Assembly: GCA_032173965.1 (NCBI GenBank)
Contig: JAVUNC010000004.1
Location: 25,273,001-25,337,000, forward strand
DNA from: Sitta carolinensis
Lineage: Eukaryota > Chordata > Aves > Passeriformes > Sittidae
Direction: 5' to 3'
DNA length: 64,000 nt
How positions within the stretch are numbered: position 1 is the stretch's first letter; each line of letters begins with the position of its first letter. This document shows, piece by piece, positions 1 through 14,612 of this stretch. The notes beneath the pieces are model-generated. The model ran no database searches. It was not told where the DNA came from and saw only the letters and a program-made list of their open reading frames with translations. A program made the position numbers and the translations under genes.

Positions 1-1738
1 TGCACACAGGTGCTGAGATCCTGACCAGGAGACCACTGCTCCTAGGGGAGTTAGTGTCTCACACAGCCGTTGTGCTCACACATGACCTCCAGGTCTGTGC
101 TGTGCTTTTCTGCACATCCTCTGCCCACAGGACAAGCTTGGTTGGCTGACTGTAATGAAGCAGCCTGTGGGCAGCTGCCACTGGGTCACACCAACTCCTT
201 GCCTTTATCTAAAGCAGCAGCAACAAAGTCCCATGAGCATATCCTTTTTGGTTTTTTTTTTTGACAGTGAAAATGATTAATGGAGTTATTTTGTTTTAGG
301 AAAACCTTACAGGAACTCAAAAGACTGAAATACTGGGTAACCTTTACATGGACAGGATCTGCACAAGGATGGAGGCTCATTCAGTGGTGCAAAACTTGGG
401 CTTCCCAGCATATGAACAGATGTAAGATCATCTGTGCTAACCTTTTTTTCTTTAAAGTGTTAGCTGCAATAAATCTTATTTTAAACTGTATTTCACAGAG
501 TTTCAGTGTCCTTGTTACTGGAATTACAATGAACCAGCAACTCCTAGCACAAAATCTGAATTGTAGGAATGTGTGTGCTGCACATGGTCTGTTGTGCTTT
601 GATGTGTCTCTTTTGTGATCTTGCTTCAATATAACACCTTTCCATCAGCCTCATCATTTTTTGCTTTTTAATTTTATTCTGCGGTTGATTTATGGAAAAA
701 TCCACTTCACAGAGGATTTTACAATCTTTTTACTTCAAGATGTTCTCATGGGTTCACGGGCACAGCATTTTACACAAAACTCATATTTATCATCCTCACT
801 GAAGAAAGACTTCATGGAAATGACCCAAACTCACATTATTTATTGGAGATAACAGATAAAAGGAGGTGTCCCATAAAGTTAAACTTCAAGCTTTTGTGTT
901 GATTCATGAGAGGCACTTGATTATTTTGGTAATTTTTCAAAAAATAATGAATGTGACCGAGTAGTGAAAAAAATCCATTTTATAGAATAACCAAATAAGG
1001 CTGCACAATGTATTAAAGGTGTTCCCCATGTTAAATACTGTGTGACACAGCAACAACATTTTGCATAATAATGAGAACTAAAAACCATGTAACAAACCCC
1101 AGTTCCTTCACCTGCTACACTGGACTGACTGAGAAATCCTGGAGATATTTGTGTGACGACACATTGAGTCCCCCCTCAAAACCTTGGATTCTCTATTCAG
1201 TCATGCCCTAAACATGATCTTTTAAAAAATGGACATAACAGCATATATTTTATTATTTTTCATAGCAGAAGGATATATGGTCAGCATTCTTAGCAATTAA
1301 AATTATTAAAATTCACAGATTTGTGTTGTGAATAATAATTAGGAACTGAAAAAGTAGTTTTTTTTATTATTTTCTGTATGCTGCATATTGGAAGGCTGAT
1401 ATGTTTGGTTAGGAGGCAGATAAAAAGCTATTTGTAGTCATTTTGGTTTCAAGGACGATTAGCTTAATAACAAGGAACTTGATAGAAACTCGTATCTAGT
1501 GGATTTTTCTTCTAGGCACACAGAAAACATTAATTTCCATAGGCACTTACAAATGAACACCCATTAGGGATTCTTGTCTGTAGTTCTGTAATTCCTTTGA
1601 AGTTTTGAAAAAGATTGCACATTGCCAATGCATTGAAAAGCTATCCTACTTTATAGTTTCAAAACAAAGGATGAAAAATGCATTTACAATCTCCAGTGGA
1701 AAATAAAATCACCTAAAAAATCAGAAAAAAACCCCAAC

Positions 1739-1787
<49 letters not shown>

Positions 1788-3400
1788 CACACACATACAT
1801 ATTTATACATTCACTTGAGATACTGAAAACATATTTTGGATATTGTCATTTTGTCTCTTTTGACCAAAGAAGAATGGCTTATCTCAGCAAGATGCTGCAT
1901 GTAATGTGCCATGGAGGTTTTTTTTTTCAAATATATTCTCCAGATGGTGTGGGAAAAAAAGGGTTCGACACCCTTAGACCGTGTAGGTCTATTTCAGCCA
2001 GTAATACTTCAAGGCCTTTTTTAACTTTGGAACAATATAAAATGTTTTATTTAATAATTATTAATAACTTTAAAATCTAACTTGTTACATTCTTAGGTAA
2101 TACCAGATTTATCATAACTCATGAGGACTACATATAAATAACCAGTACAGGGGCATGCTATATACTTAATTTTTTTATTTTTAAGCACAGCACTTTTTTA
2201 GTTGCCATAATAACATTTAACATGAGGACCCTGATGGTGTATTTTAGCACTAAAATACAACATCCAGTTCCAGAAGATTTTTTCTCCCCTTAGACCTATA
2301 AAGCAAAAGGAAGAGTCTTCATGCAGATAATGATTTAAGGTAGGAAATTCTGACAGTTCTTGTATTAAAACAGCCTATTGGATATACAGCAAACTCCTTT
2401 GCCTTCAAAGAGTTCCATACCTTCAGAGACCTGCCAAAGCAGGACACAAGCAATGTGTTGTGTGTTGGAATACATTATCTCTGTTCTTAGGTTATTCAAA
2501 GAGAAGCTGGAAAATGTGTTTTTTCAGCAGTGCTGATGCAGTGCATTATTTGTTGCAGTTCAACGCATTATGCAGCAGAACTTGGTGTACTGTGCACCTT
2601 CTGTTAACATATCTTCCCATGTTTAAGACTAGAAAATATGAATGGAAAATGGGTCATATAAGCAGGAAATTGTGTTATAAAGGAATTGAAACAAATAGCA
2701 TTCATGCTGGCTCTTTGCTTGGCTTAGGTTTCTGAAATCTAGACAGAATCCACAGTCAGATCATTAAAGCAGAAAGGGATTTACTCTGTGTAGTACCATC
2801 ATCTTGTTACAATCTTTGTCATAGAAGAGGAAGTGAGAACCTTGTGCCATTTTCAGTTCTTGTTTAATATCTTCTTCACAGGAAAATGTTGCCAGGATAT
2901 TAAACTCATCTGTTCTTTTGGATAATAAGGATGTAATGTACCATTCTGACCTTTCCAAATGCTGTGTTTCAAATTACTGTTCATTAGATTTTTTTCTTGA
3001 TTAAAGTCTCACTAGCCTGTAGAAACAGAATGAAATATAATCTAGTCAAGACATAGCATATCAAGCATGACCAAAACAAAACCACACATTTTTTGTATAG
3101 CTCAAGGGCTGTTAGAGATATTAACACTTTGTTGTGCTATGTGATTGCTGTGTCCATTCATAACAAAAAAGTTAAAATGATGTTTTTTAAATTTTTCACA
3201 AGCTAATTTAGTCGCAAGCAGAAGAACTTTTATTTGGTTCAAAGTTTAATTATGAGAATAAGAAAGACTATATTTCTGGTATCCTGTAGAAAAGTTTCAG
3301 AGGTGAAGTCATAAGAGAACTGAATTATAATCCTCAATTGGAAATGTAATTAAATGATAAAATATATATGACTGAGGGCCATATTCTGTTAACCTTATTC
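1..3400. other. Non-genic sequence
   Basis: AT-rich unique sequence downstream of KHDRBS2. Open frames here are short, overlap on both strands and resemble no family. The only recognisable element is the (AT)n repeat. Confidence 0.75.
1740..1784. repeat. (AT)n microsatellite
   Basis: About 22 uninterrupted AT units followed by a short CA-rich stretch. It lies in sequence with no gene. Confidence 0.97.
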
Positions 3401-3404
3401 ATTT

Positions 3405-3745
3405 TTATTTAGATTCAGAAATAGATAATAAGGGCAAGAAATAATGCATTATTGTCTAGTCCAACCTCCTGCATGGTCCCAAAGTGTTATCTATTGGCCT
3501 CTATAGCTTCAGAATGAGAAGCAGCATATCTTTCTAAGAGACCCAGATGGCTCTAATGGTTGAAAGCTCTCATTGTTAATTTGGTGATGGGAGAACAGGC
3601 TGGAATTCTTGGCTCCAGCTAATTACACATTCTTTCCTCCTAAATTAGAGGGCTCTTTACCGTCAGGAATACTTTTTTTGCCTGTAGTTACCTGAAGGCT
3701 GTGGTCAAGTTACTTCTCAGTCTTTTTTTGACTGAATTAATAGTT
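3405..3745 (-). mobile_element. Ancient CR1-type LINE remnant
   Basis: AGATTCAGAAATAGATAATA, TGTCTAGTCCAACCTCCTGC, a middle part on GTGATGG-type text, and AGGCTGTGGTCAAGTTACTT CTCAGTCTTT match in order the reverse complement of an old reptile/bird CR1 3' region as I remember it. Identity is low and gaps are many. The boundaries are approximate. Confidence 0.6.
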
Positions 3746-3782
3746 AAGAATTTATTCAGTATTTCACAGCACATTTTCCAGG

Positions 3783-3828
3783 TTGTTTTTTTTTTTTTTT
3801 TTTTTTTTTTTTTTGTGTTTTTTTTTTT
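3783..3828. repeat. Long T tract
   Basis: A run of T with two G interruptions, immediately beyond the ancient CR1 remnant. Confidence 0.95.
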
Positions 3829-3829
3829 C

Positions 3830-6280
3830 CCCAGAATTATTTTCTGGACCTCTTTTTGACTTTCCATGCCTTTTTCAACAAACATAAAGGCACATGACTT
3901 TCCAGTAAATTTGGCAAATGTGAAAAGAAGTGCCAATTTCTGAATACTATTTACCTATTTACTCTTACAAAGATTACATTTGTCATCAAATAGCATCCCA
4001 TTCATAGTTCATATCCAACTTTTATCTATAGTGACATTGTGTCCTTCTCAAAACCATTATTTTTCTGAATAAGTCAGGATCAAAACATACATAAACTAAA
4101 ATAATTTATCTAAAAAAGAAATTAGATGCAAGCTGTCCCTTCGTATACAATTAAAACTAAGTCAATAAATTACTCCCTTGGTTCCACAGTTTAATTCTTT
4201 CATCTGCAAGTGTTCATATTAATGGGACTTTAAACTGAAAGTTTAACTCTTTAGGCTGATTTCTACTTTCTTTTTACCGGTGAAGTGGTTTTGCCTGCAG
4301 TTTAACCTCTGCTGAGGAGAACTGGCCAGCCTTGGGACTGATGCTACAGAATTACAGACACTCTCAGTGGTGATGAAATAACTGCTAATGGTCTCCTGAG
4401 AGAGAGTAACTCAGCGTTGGTGGGGATGTTATGAATGCCTCCTGAGGGACTACACTATCTGTCAGACCAATTGCTTAGCTGTTGTTTACCTTTCCTGTCT
4501 GTGTGGATCAGTAAGCATTTTAAAAGCACTGGGTAAGAATCTGCTGGCACTTATGAAACTAAAAGACAGAATAAGAAAAAAATACTTTGTTGTAACAAGG
4601 AAATTGCCCAGTCTGGGCAGTGAATTTCTTTTAAGTGGTGTGTCTCATCCTGCCAAGTATTAAGAGATGAACATGGGGATGCAATGACAGGTAACAATGC
4701 ACATGATATTCTCTGTAGGAAAAACAGATAATTATCATCAAGAAGAGCAACAGCCTGAATTTTCATGTATAACACCCCTCTTCAGATACATTTTTTCCCT
4801 GAGTCTGAACATCAGTATTAATGAAAAGTACATTTGCCTAGAAAAGAAGCTAACTCCAGGAAGTAGTTGTAGCTGAAGGTTATACCAGTTGGTTTTTGCT
4901 GCAGTGCTGGATCCCAGGAGAAGGCAAGTCATCAGTCAGGAAGGGTTTACGATGAATAGATACTGTATTCACTATTTTCTCACTTTCAATTAATACAGAC
5001 AGCTCAATATCAAAAGGGAGTAGCAAAGCCAAAGCAAGTAATTTAAGGTCCTTTCAGAGATCTAGAATCACTACGGATGCACATGTGGTTAGCCAGGCAA
5101 TGTGCACACACACAAGATGACTGAAATGCAAATTTACAACCTTTTCTAGAGTCTAAGTATTTCAACTATCAGTGTGGCACATCAGCATCAGCCCTCCCCT
5201 TCTGCCTGTGGTTCCTTTGAGGACATTCTTATGGGAGGCACTAAAGAGTACACGTGTGAACTAATTACCATAGTCTAACCTCAAGTGACTGCAGGAACCA
5301 CGAGAACTTCCTGCTGAATCCAGATTCCTTGGAGGAAACATTTCTCTTCCTTCTTGATAAACTGCAATCCTTGGCATGCTTTCATGGCAGGGCAGTACAT
5401 GGAAAAAGGACTGTCCACAGCACTGTGCATGGCTACTTTGCCTGTCTGCGTGTGGCAATCTGAATCTCTTTAAAGATCATGAGTGTTTTCTTTTGGGCTG
5501 TTATAAAACCAGTCACCCATACAACGGAGCCATAAGGCTCTTCCTCTTCTCAGACTGAGATTGCTGCTACTCACCTTATTCAAAGTGCTATGTGGAGAAC
5601 TACACAAACGCCTTTTATTGACAGCGGGACCAGGCACCTTCATTTTTCATTCCAATATTAAGCCTACATAAACATCAGCATCATTGATTTTATGTTTTGT
5701 GTCCATGGGACTCTGAAAAAGAGGCCCTGAGAATAAAAAATGAACAAACATAATTTAAAATGAGGAGGAAGAAAGAGTGAAGTCTAATTGAACGAGTGTG
5801 TAAAACTGACATGTTCTTTTGACAGCATTAAGTAGTGACAGCTTGATTTTCAGAACATTCTGCCTTTTACTTTGAAAAATAAAATTTAGGTAGTAAACCT
5901 AGATTTTTTGACAGGCCCTTGAAGAAAGGATAAGGATTTTACATGACAGAAGATCTCAGTGTGTTTATGAAATATTTTTTGTGTCCCCAAATATTTTACT
6001 AGTAAGTTAAACCCATGACAACTAATATAATTTTATCAATGGATTGTAACATTAAGGTTTTTCTTTTTTTTCTTTTTTTTCCCTTCTCCTTTCTTTTTTT
6101 TTGCTTTTTAAAGTCTTGGGTTTTTTAAAAAGTCATACAATTTTGTAAACAAATAATAGCTGAGTCTCTTCTCTTAAGACATTAACTATATATGCATCCT
6201 ATAGGAATCACCTTTTCTGGTAGATGGATAGATTTCTTAGTAGCAGGAAGATATTTACATAGTGTTTTTTTTTTTGTTTT

Positions 6281-6322
<42 letters not shown>

Positions 6323-9300
6323 TTTTGTTTTTTTTTCTGAAGTTAGATGTCAAGAACATTTCTTAAGACTCATTTCTCCAAATCCCACTTCATGCTTGGT
6401 TGGAAAGCCATTAGATCCTTGTATTTGCTTTTATTTCATGATAATTTCCTTTAGTTGTTGTAAGCAGTCCTTTATCATTGACCCCTTTTGATAAAAGACA
6501 AGCCTTTTAAGTCCTATAGGGTATTTGTTAACCTTGCAGTGCTCAGCAAAGTGGCTTGCAGGTAACACCTTATGAATACAGGTGGTCAAATTGCATAACA
6601 AGGATGAAGTAAACTTCATCAAATGATTAAAATATTTTAAATGCAAATGATTAAAAATTCCAAGGTACATTTGTAATTCTACAATTATTTGCAGTTTTTC
6701 TTTTTTAAAATCTGGCTTTTTATATATTCACAAATAAAAATACAAACAACAACCAGAACAAGGTAAGAACCCTGAACAGATCCTACTAATGGTGGCTGTG
6801 ATTGACCATATTTTGCATTTTGTGAAATTAGCAAGAATTATTTTCTTTGGGCAGAGAATATTATATTCTGCAACAGAAACAAACCCAAGGTTTGAGATTC
6901 TCTATGCCAGTATTGTGGCTGTCACAGACAATCTCTCAGATCAGAAATCAAAGGTGTTTTTTTTCCCCAGCATTTGTGTCCTGCTTGCCTGTCAGTCCAG
7001 GATGGTATATGGATATGTGCTGATACAGACACCCACAGCCAGAGCAGCATTCTCAACTTTTACATTCAGATCATAGCTACAATTAAGGAGGTTCAGACCT
7101 TATTTTTATGGCCTTGCTCAGGTGTATAAGTAACTCAGGGTGGCAAAATCTGGAAAGATATGAACTACATATAGTAGAATAATAAAAGCAAGGGTGAAAT
7201 GTGCTACTGTGCAAACTATAAATACAAGTGCATTGCACTATGTCAATTCTAGTGTCAAGGTAATTGCCATAACATAATATGACTTTATATTGTTTTCTAA
7301 GACCTTTTTGGCAATAGTAGGGATGCAGAAAAACTAGATTTTCCCTGAATTATATCAGGGTATCAGTTTTTGGAATTATTAATATTAGAAGTCATAATCA
7401 CTGAAAACAGCTTTTCCCTTTGTTGGAGGCACAGAATAGAACCCAAACAGCTGAGGTTTACACAGCTCACTTTTTTAACATGGCAAGAGCTACTTTCCTT
7501 TACCCCACGGTTAAAGGGATGTCTGGTAAAATCACATTCTCTTATGAAAAGGAAAACAGGTGAATATTGACAATAGGTTTCAGGGCACATTTTTATACTG
7601 ACAAGAATTTTGGATTTATGACAGAATAGAAATGAAGGCAAACCCTTCATGTTCGCATAGACAAGAAGTAATTATTTTCACAGTTTTGAAGTCATATGAA
7701 AATTCTAACGCACATACCTAAAATTCAATATGCAACCTTATTTGAAAGCCTTCCCATCTTCTTACAGAGTATAATGAAGCCTACTATGTCCAGAAATTAA
7801 TAACATGAAAATACAACTTGAAAGAATTTATTAAAACAATTAAAATTGCACTTGGGGTATTTGACTGATTTTATTTTTATTGTTTTGCAGCAGTTTCAAG
7901 GCATGAAACTTTTTTTTTTATGTGGATAATTCCAGTCTTCCCTGAGAACTACTTAGAATTTACTTCCCAGCCAAGTAGATTTGTGAAATCCAAAAAGAAA
8001 AAAATGTGTACACTGAGTACCTGTAACAAATGTGTGTAAATTTAGGCAGAATTCAGAGGAAATTTGCTTCCCTGTCATCTTGCCAAAGGCAACAGCTGGT
8101 GAGCCCCTCAAGCTCTAAAGAGGTGCTGGTTCAGAGATGTCACTGCCAGTTACCAATCCACTACCCTTAGGAGCAGAGGCTGCAGGAAAGCCCCTCGCCA
8201 TGTAGGCTGACCTACACTTAGTTCTTTTCACCTCCTGCTATGGACCTGGAGAAGCTCCAACAACTTTTGGAGACCCTGGTATGAGGCTGGAAGCAGTGGC
8301 TGGAGTGTGGCATGGGAAGAGTAAGAATGAAATCCATGAAATCCCAGCTTGATCATGGCTTGTCCTACTGGGATCTATAAAGCCCAAAACCACAGCACAA
8401 ACCAGAAAAGGCAGACATTCCAAGATCACTGCTTGTGCTCCTGGTTCTCAGCACCAACACCTGCAACTTCATTCTCATTTTTCTCCAACTTCTTAGTGCT
8501 TTTCAATAGCTGTGTATCTAATCTCTTTAAAAAAAGAACCCAAAACAATACTATCAAAAAATAAATTACTTTGGTAAATAATTTCAAATTTTATTCCCTC
8601 AGCATTCCAATTAAAGCAGTTTGTTCATTATTATAGCTTTAGTCTGTACAATGGAATATTCTGTAATATTCCTTCTGTATTACATATATATGTACTGTAC
8701 ATATGACAGACAGTAATTCCAGGTCCATTAAGTGTTTTCACTTAACAGTTATTGAACACAGTCCCAGGTGCAGTGGGATGATAAAACTCTTCTGTGCTTA
8801 AAACAAGAGAGATTTCAATGATGGTACTCACAACCTTATATTTTATATTTCCTCAAGTCCCTCAGATAAATACACTCTTTTAAAGGGGTAAAATAAATAT
8901 CCTTTTATTTATCTGATTCTCAAGAGTATCGAATCTCAGTTGCTTCATACTGCATCACATGTGCAGCACTGAACTGAAGGCTTGATTTCAAATCTTCTGA
9001 AGTCAGTGAGCATCACTGAGGGTTTGGCTAGCTCGAATTTAATCCCCACTGTCCTTTGTTATCACTATGCCAAAAAGCCACTGCATTTCCAGTCCTGAAT
9101 AAAGAATGCTGGTCATGCACACAACACTGAAAGTGAAAAAATATGTACCTGGAGGTCAACAACAAAGTATGAGGCTTTCCATTTTTAGTTAATCCAAACA
9201 TTTGTGTTTCTGATTTAGGGATTATGATTCAGCAGATGCCAACTGTTTACATTTCAGGAAAGGTCCCCTCTGGTATGTATGAAGGACTTGTCCTGAAGTG

Positions 9301-12300
9301 ATTCTGCTTGATCTCTATAAATATTTGGAGGTAGTGTGCTACTTTAATGGAATTAATAAAAATCCTGGAGATCTTTATTGATACACTCCAGAGAACACAG
9401 AGCAATGTGACATCTTATAAAAAAACCAAGTTGTAAATTCTTCCCCTTTGAGACAAAAATGAGATACCAGAATCCTGAGACTGGGGATGAACTTTCTCTG
9501 TTGGCAGTTAATCCTGCTGGGTAACCTATCACTACATTTGTAACCTTGGCTTAGATTTAGCACTGGTTATCCAACAGGCCATCTCTTTCTGGGTCCATAC
9601 CACAGTATGAAAGAGGTCCTCTGTTTATCAGTGTAACTGCTTATTTCAACAACACCACGTTCTAAAGTGGAAGATGATTATATAGTGCAGTGCCAACACA
9701 AGCAGCCTTTATCTGTGCTCTGTTTAGTGAGAGATGAGGGTGCTTCATGCTGATCATTTTAGTTTTTAACCCATATTAAGAGTATGATTCCAACCTGTGT
9801 TATTTCTTATTTATATAAACACTAATAATTTGTTGCCTATTTCAATACTATGGAAAATGATGCATGCACTGCCAGCCTTTTCTTGACTATTGCTTAAAAG
9901 GAAGCAAATAAGCCAAAAGCTGGGTTCACTTTTAAGGCTTTATCTTCATGTAAGTTTGCTGTTAAAGCTATAGAGAATGCAAAATCTGTTGCCCTGGGAA
10001 GGAAACTTCCTTGGCTAACATCCAGCTTTCTGCTCATGTCTGGGCACAGGAGTTGTCAGGAGCTGCTCCAAGTCATCCCTTCAAATCTGTGTTACCATCT
10101 GATTTTGAAGCACCTTTTACTCTTTGGGTCTTTACGTGTAATTTCTATGCAAGCACAGTTACACAAGCACAATCTCCTTGTTCCTTACCTAAATTTCAGT
10201 TGTCCCTGCTAGGCAGCATCCAAGACACACAGCTTTTTCTTTTTCAGAGAAAAAACATATTCCATCTTTGTGTTTCCAACTTCCATCTTGAGATTCCAGG
10301 CTTTCTAACTTTCTTAGTGCATTTATCTAGTGACTAAGAGGATCCAGTTGCTTGTAGTGAGGAATTCCTGCCCTAACCAAAGTCTTTGAACTTGTAATTA
10401 TCTTTCGAAAGTCTTTACCGTACCATCTATGTTCAAAAGGTTTTATATCTTAAAATGACAAGTTTAGAAGTACATTAAAGGAGACATTCAGAGCATACAA
10501 ATATAACTGTGGAGATGAGTATTAAATCTTACTTTACAGGAAGATGAAAGTTCATGGATTGAATTTCCATCTTGGATTAGGATTGTAACCAAAATTTATT
10601 TCTACCGTATGCTGGTTTGTCTTCTTAATTTTCTTTACAGTCCCACAAAGACTGTGATTTTTAGGTTGCAAAAGCCTCTGTACAAATCTCATATCAACCC
10701 CACAAGAGCTATGATTAGCAAAGGTAGGTAACAGAAAGGACAGGAAACTGCAGCTGTGAGAGAGGCATTTCCAAAGAGTCTCTGAAAGACAAAACTGAGT
10801 TTACTGTTTCAGCAGTGGGAAATCTTCTCCTATAAGAGGCCTTGAAGAAGTCCAGTTCTTTAATAGAAAATCAAATATCCACTGTGCAATATGGAAGACT
10901 TTGGAACTGCAGGTGTTAAGCTATTGCCCAATTTTAGGCATTTTTGCATAGGGAAGTTCAAACCAGACATTTATATTCTGGACAGAAGAAATCCTGTGCA
11001 TTTTCTCTGCATTATCAGAGAGACAGAAGGGAAGCAAGAAAGCTGACAACACTAACTGCATTGATAAATGTTAGGGAACGAAGGAAAACCATGATGGGAG
11101 AGGAAAGTCTCTTTCAGTAGACTGGAAAGTAAAAGGGAAAAGCTGGTAAAAATACCCAGCTTTGTCTGTGATCAGAAAAGGCTGTACTTCTCATATGGAA
11201 CATTCAAAAAATAGATCCTACTTTCTCAAATAGCAGAAGTAGAATCACGATATTACTTACTGGGATGAATGAAGTGGTATCATTTTATCCAAAAGCTTGG
11301 ATCATTCTGTGTAATTGGCATCCCATCCAATTTATTAAATTCAAATGTTTACAGAGAATACATGGAAATACCTGACCTTTCTCTTCCCAGTGGGCTACAA
11401 AGAAATCAAATGCATACTGTGAAGAATTCTGTGTTGAATTTTTGGCCCTGCCAGCTCAGCTCAGCTAGCACAGCTCTCAGAGGACAACAGTGACTTCAAC
11501 CCTGTATATTTGTTTTGCTTCAACACAGTAGACAAGGGCTCTCTGTGGACACTGCCCATGCTTAGTCTGTCCTCTCAAGAGCTCCTGAGGAAAGAACTGA
11601 TATTCTACAATAATTTGCTGCTGCAGCATCTTACTCTGTTTCAGTTGTGTTGGTAATTCCTATAGCTTGTGCTCTCTCAGGGTACTTATGGAGGGCGCAG
11701 TTACCAGTTTCTCCACAACCGTGTTCAAGTTCAGAAAAATACGTAAAAAAAAAGTTTTTGTTCTTTTTTCCCTTATTTCCCTTATTATATTGAGTCTAAG
11801 GAACAACTTATTCTTCTGAGTTATTTATAGAAAAGTACAAATAGGTGCATGGAGTACTAACAGACTTGCCAACTTATTAAAAAATCCCGATGAACTTAAA
11901 TAATGGTTGGGCAAATATTTAAAGAGACATAATAACAATGACAACAACGATAGCAGAAAGGGACAGCTGAGGAAGACTATGAAGGCTACAAGGGGAATGT
12001 ACAAGGGAAAAAAAATCTTGGCCTGCAGAAACATCAATAGCAGTGATGAGGCATAAATCAAAATGTAGCTACTTGATCTTCAGGCTGAAGTTATAGGATG
12101 ACAATTAGAAAACTGTTTTCAATTTAAGTGGATTTGTCTGCTTAGAAGTCACCAAATGTAAAATATTTAGTGCTCAAGATGCCTTTTAAAATGAAATCCA
12201 ATTTCAAGGAAAGCTGTGATTTGGAATGCAACATTTATTTCTACCTTATAAGGCAGTGTTAGAAGAAGTTCCCTCTGTATCTTCCTCAATAGCTTTTATA

Positions 12301-14000
12301 TTAGCAAAGTGCTCATATACACAAGTGCAAAATTACTGTGACAGAAAAAGAGAAGGGGTTCTCTTAATTTGCTTTGCTGTTTTCAATATCCAGTGATAAG
12401 CATGGAAAAAACACATTGGTTTATTTACTCACTAGAAGGCTTTAGAAATATCTCCTTACTTTTTACCGGAGTGATAACTGCCAGAGTTGTGAAATTCGGT
12501 GATTATTTCAGATGTTAAGAATAAACATTGGTACCACTGATGTGCCTTATATATGCTAACAATAAGTACAAAAGTTATTGGATTGCATAATATTCACTTC
12601 TAACCTGGAGAAGACTTAGGATCTTACTCCATGGAAATAATGGAATGAATGGAAATAATTTAATAGGATTAAACCCGCTGTAGAGAGATGTGACGCATAA
12701 AGCAATAGTCAATGACTCGTGACCTCTCTCCCCCCACCCCATCAATACAGTTTCTTTATTCCTCTTTGGTCTATGTAACTCATGTATATTCCTCTCATCT
12801 AGCAGTTCATGACCTTGTTCAAGTACTTCATCTTTTCCTTAAAAACTCAGATGATGGTAAGATTACTTTTATTAAACAGCAATGAAATGTCTTACACATG
12901 TATGAATCAAATGAAAAATATTAATTCTGAAATGGTACCTCTATTGACTAAAAACATTTATGTAAATCAAATTTTCACACCTTTGTTGCAAGTACTCCAA
13001 GAGAAGACGTGATGCTGAAACCAGGGTATTATTTTGGCATGCTTACTCCTTCACCTGATTGGCTGTAACCTCTTAATATCTGCATTGTGGTTCAATATCA
13101 CAAAGCAAAGTATGTACTGTTCTTTCCTCAGCTGAGACACTTGTGGGATGTTTCAGAGCATCTAGATGGAGACAATACTTCATTATAAAAATATAAATCT
13201 CTGGGACTTAAATCTTATTTCAAGTGACAAAAGAAACTGTTTAAATGTTTCTTATACTAAAAAGATTCCATATTTCCATTATGACGAGATGCATACCAAA
13301 ATCCTACTGAATAAATAACATATGCACTGTTATTGAATAAAAAAGAATTGCATATCTAAATAGAAGGAATTGAACTACTGTTTTAAAGACAATTGAATCT
13401 TGAGTATTGCTTTAAAGACAATACCACTTTATTAAATCATATGATAGCTTATGCAAAATACTGCAATATGTTTAAAATCTAAGATTAGAATTAGCTTTTC
13501 TTTAGCTGATGAAACTCCACAAAATACATACATAGATATTTTGAAGATAAGCTTTTCTTACAGATCTTGAGATTTATAAAATAACCTGGAGGAAAGTAAA
13601 ATGCAGAAGTCAATTCAACCTGTGCTCAAAACCAGCAACTGAAGTCTGCAAGCATAGTTAGGAGAGTTCTGTGGAATCAATCTAGTAACACTGTGCTAAA
13701 TCTTGGCTTTTTTCAAACTGGAACAAATATTTAGGCTATATTTAGACTATTCAAACTGCCATCACTCTCTTGGTGCTAGTACAATAAAGTTCTGATTTTA
13801 AACCCAGAAGAATTTGCTCCAATAGTATTGCTGTGGATGAAATATCACACTATTTTGTCAATATCCTCTGAGCATAATATTATTTGGTGTGATTACAATG
13901 TAAATACTAAAAATTACATCATAGACCTGGTGGTATCTTTAAAAAACAGTGTTATTTTTCTGGCAATCCTCTTCCTTTCTTTGTTATTGTATGAAAGACA
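3830..14000. other. Non-genic sequence
   Basis: No gene, RNA gene or dated transposon is recognised apart from T tracts. The longest open frame (10.01-10.34 kb, plus) has no conserved motif and no splice-site context that would support an exon. Confidence 0.75.
6265..6336. repeat. Long T tract with G interruptions
   Basis: About 72 bp of T broken by single G bases at both ends of a pure run of roughly 40. A pyrimidine-rich block lies 160 bp upstream (6058-6103). Confidence 0.95.
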
Positions 14001-14004
14001 TAAT

Positions 14005-14612
14005 TTGAGCTGGCCTAGAAGGCTGATGGTATCCTGGGGTACATCAGGGAGAGCACTGCCAGAAGGCTGAGGGAGGTGATCCTGCCCCTCTACTCAGCCC
14101 TGGTGAGGCCACATCTGGAGGGCTGTTCCCAGTTCTGGGCTCCTCAGTACAAGTGGAACTCCTGGAGCAGGTCCAGTGGAGTGGAACAAAAATGACTAAG
14201 GGATTGGAGCATCTCTCTTACAAGGATAGACTGAGGGAGGTGTTGAGCCTTGAGAAGAGACAACTGAGAGGGGAACTCATCAATGCCTATCAGTATCTGA
14301 AGGGAGGGTGTCAAGAGGATGTTTCCAGGCTGTCCTCAGTGGTGCTGAGCAACAGGACAAGACATAAGGGGCAGAAACTGATGCATAGGAAATTCTACCC
14401 GAATATGAGGAAGAACTTTAATTTTATGTTTTTAAACTTTTTGCAGTGACTGAGCACTGGAATAGATTGTCCAGAGGTTATGGAGTCTCCCTCACTGGAG
14501 ATATTAAAGAATTGTTGACACAAGCCTGTGCAATGTGATCTATGATGGACCTTCTTGAGAAGGGAAGTGGATCAGGTGACTCACTGTGGTCATTTTGTGA
14601 TTCTGTGAAATT
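14005..14612 (+). mobile_element. CR1 LINE, 5'-truncated (about 0.6 kb)
   Basis: The CR1 3' region is recognised by GAGGGAGGTGATCCTGCCCC, CTCAGCCCTGGTGAGGCCAC, GCCTTGAGAAGAGACAACTG and the end TTTTGTGATTCTGTGA. It is more diverged than the other two copies, with several small gaps. It lies downstream of KHDRBS2 in sequence with no gene. The short open frame at 14.15-14.45 kb is a remnant of ORF2. Confidence 0.9.
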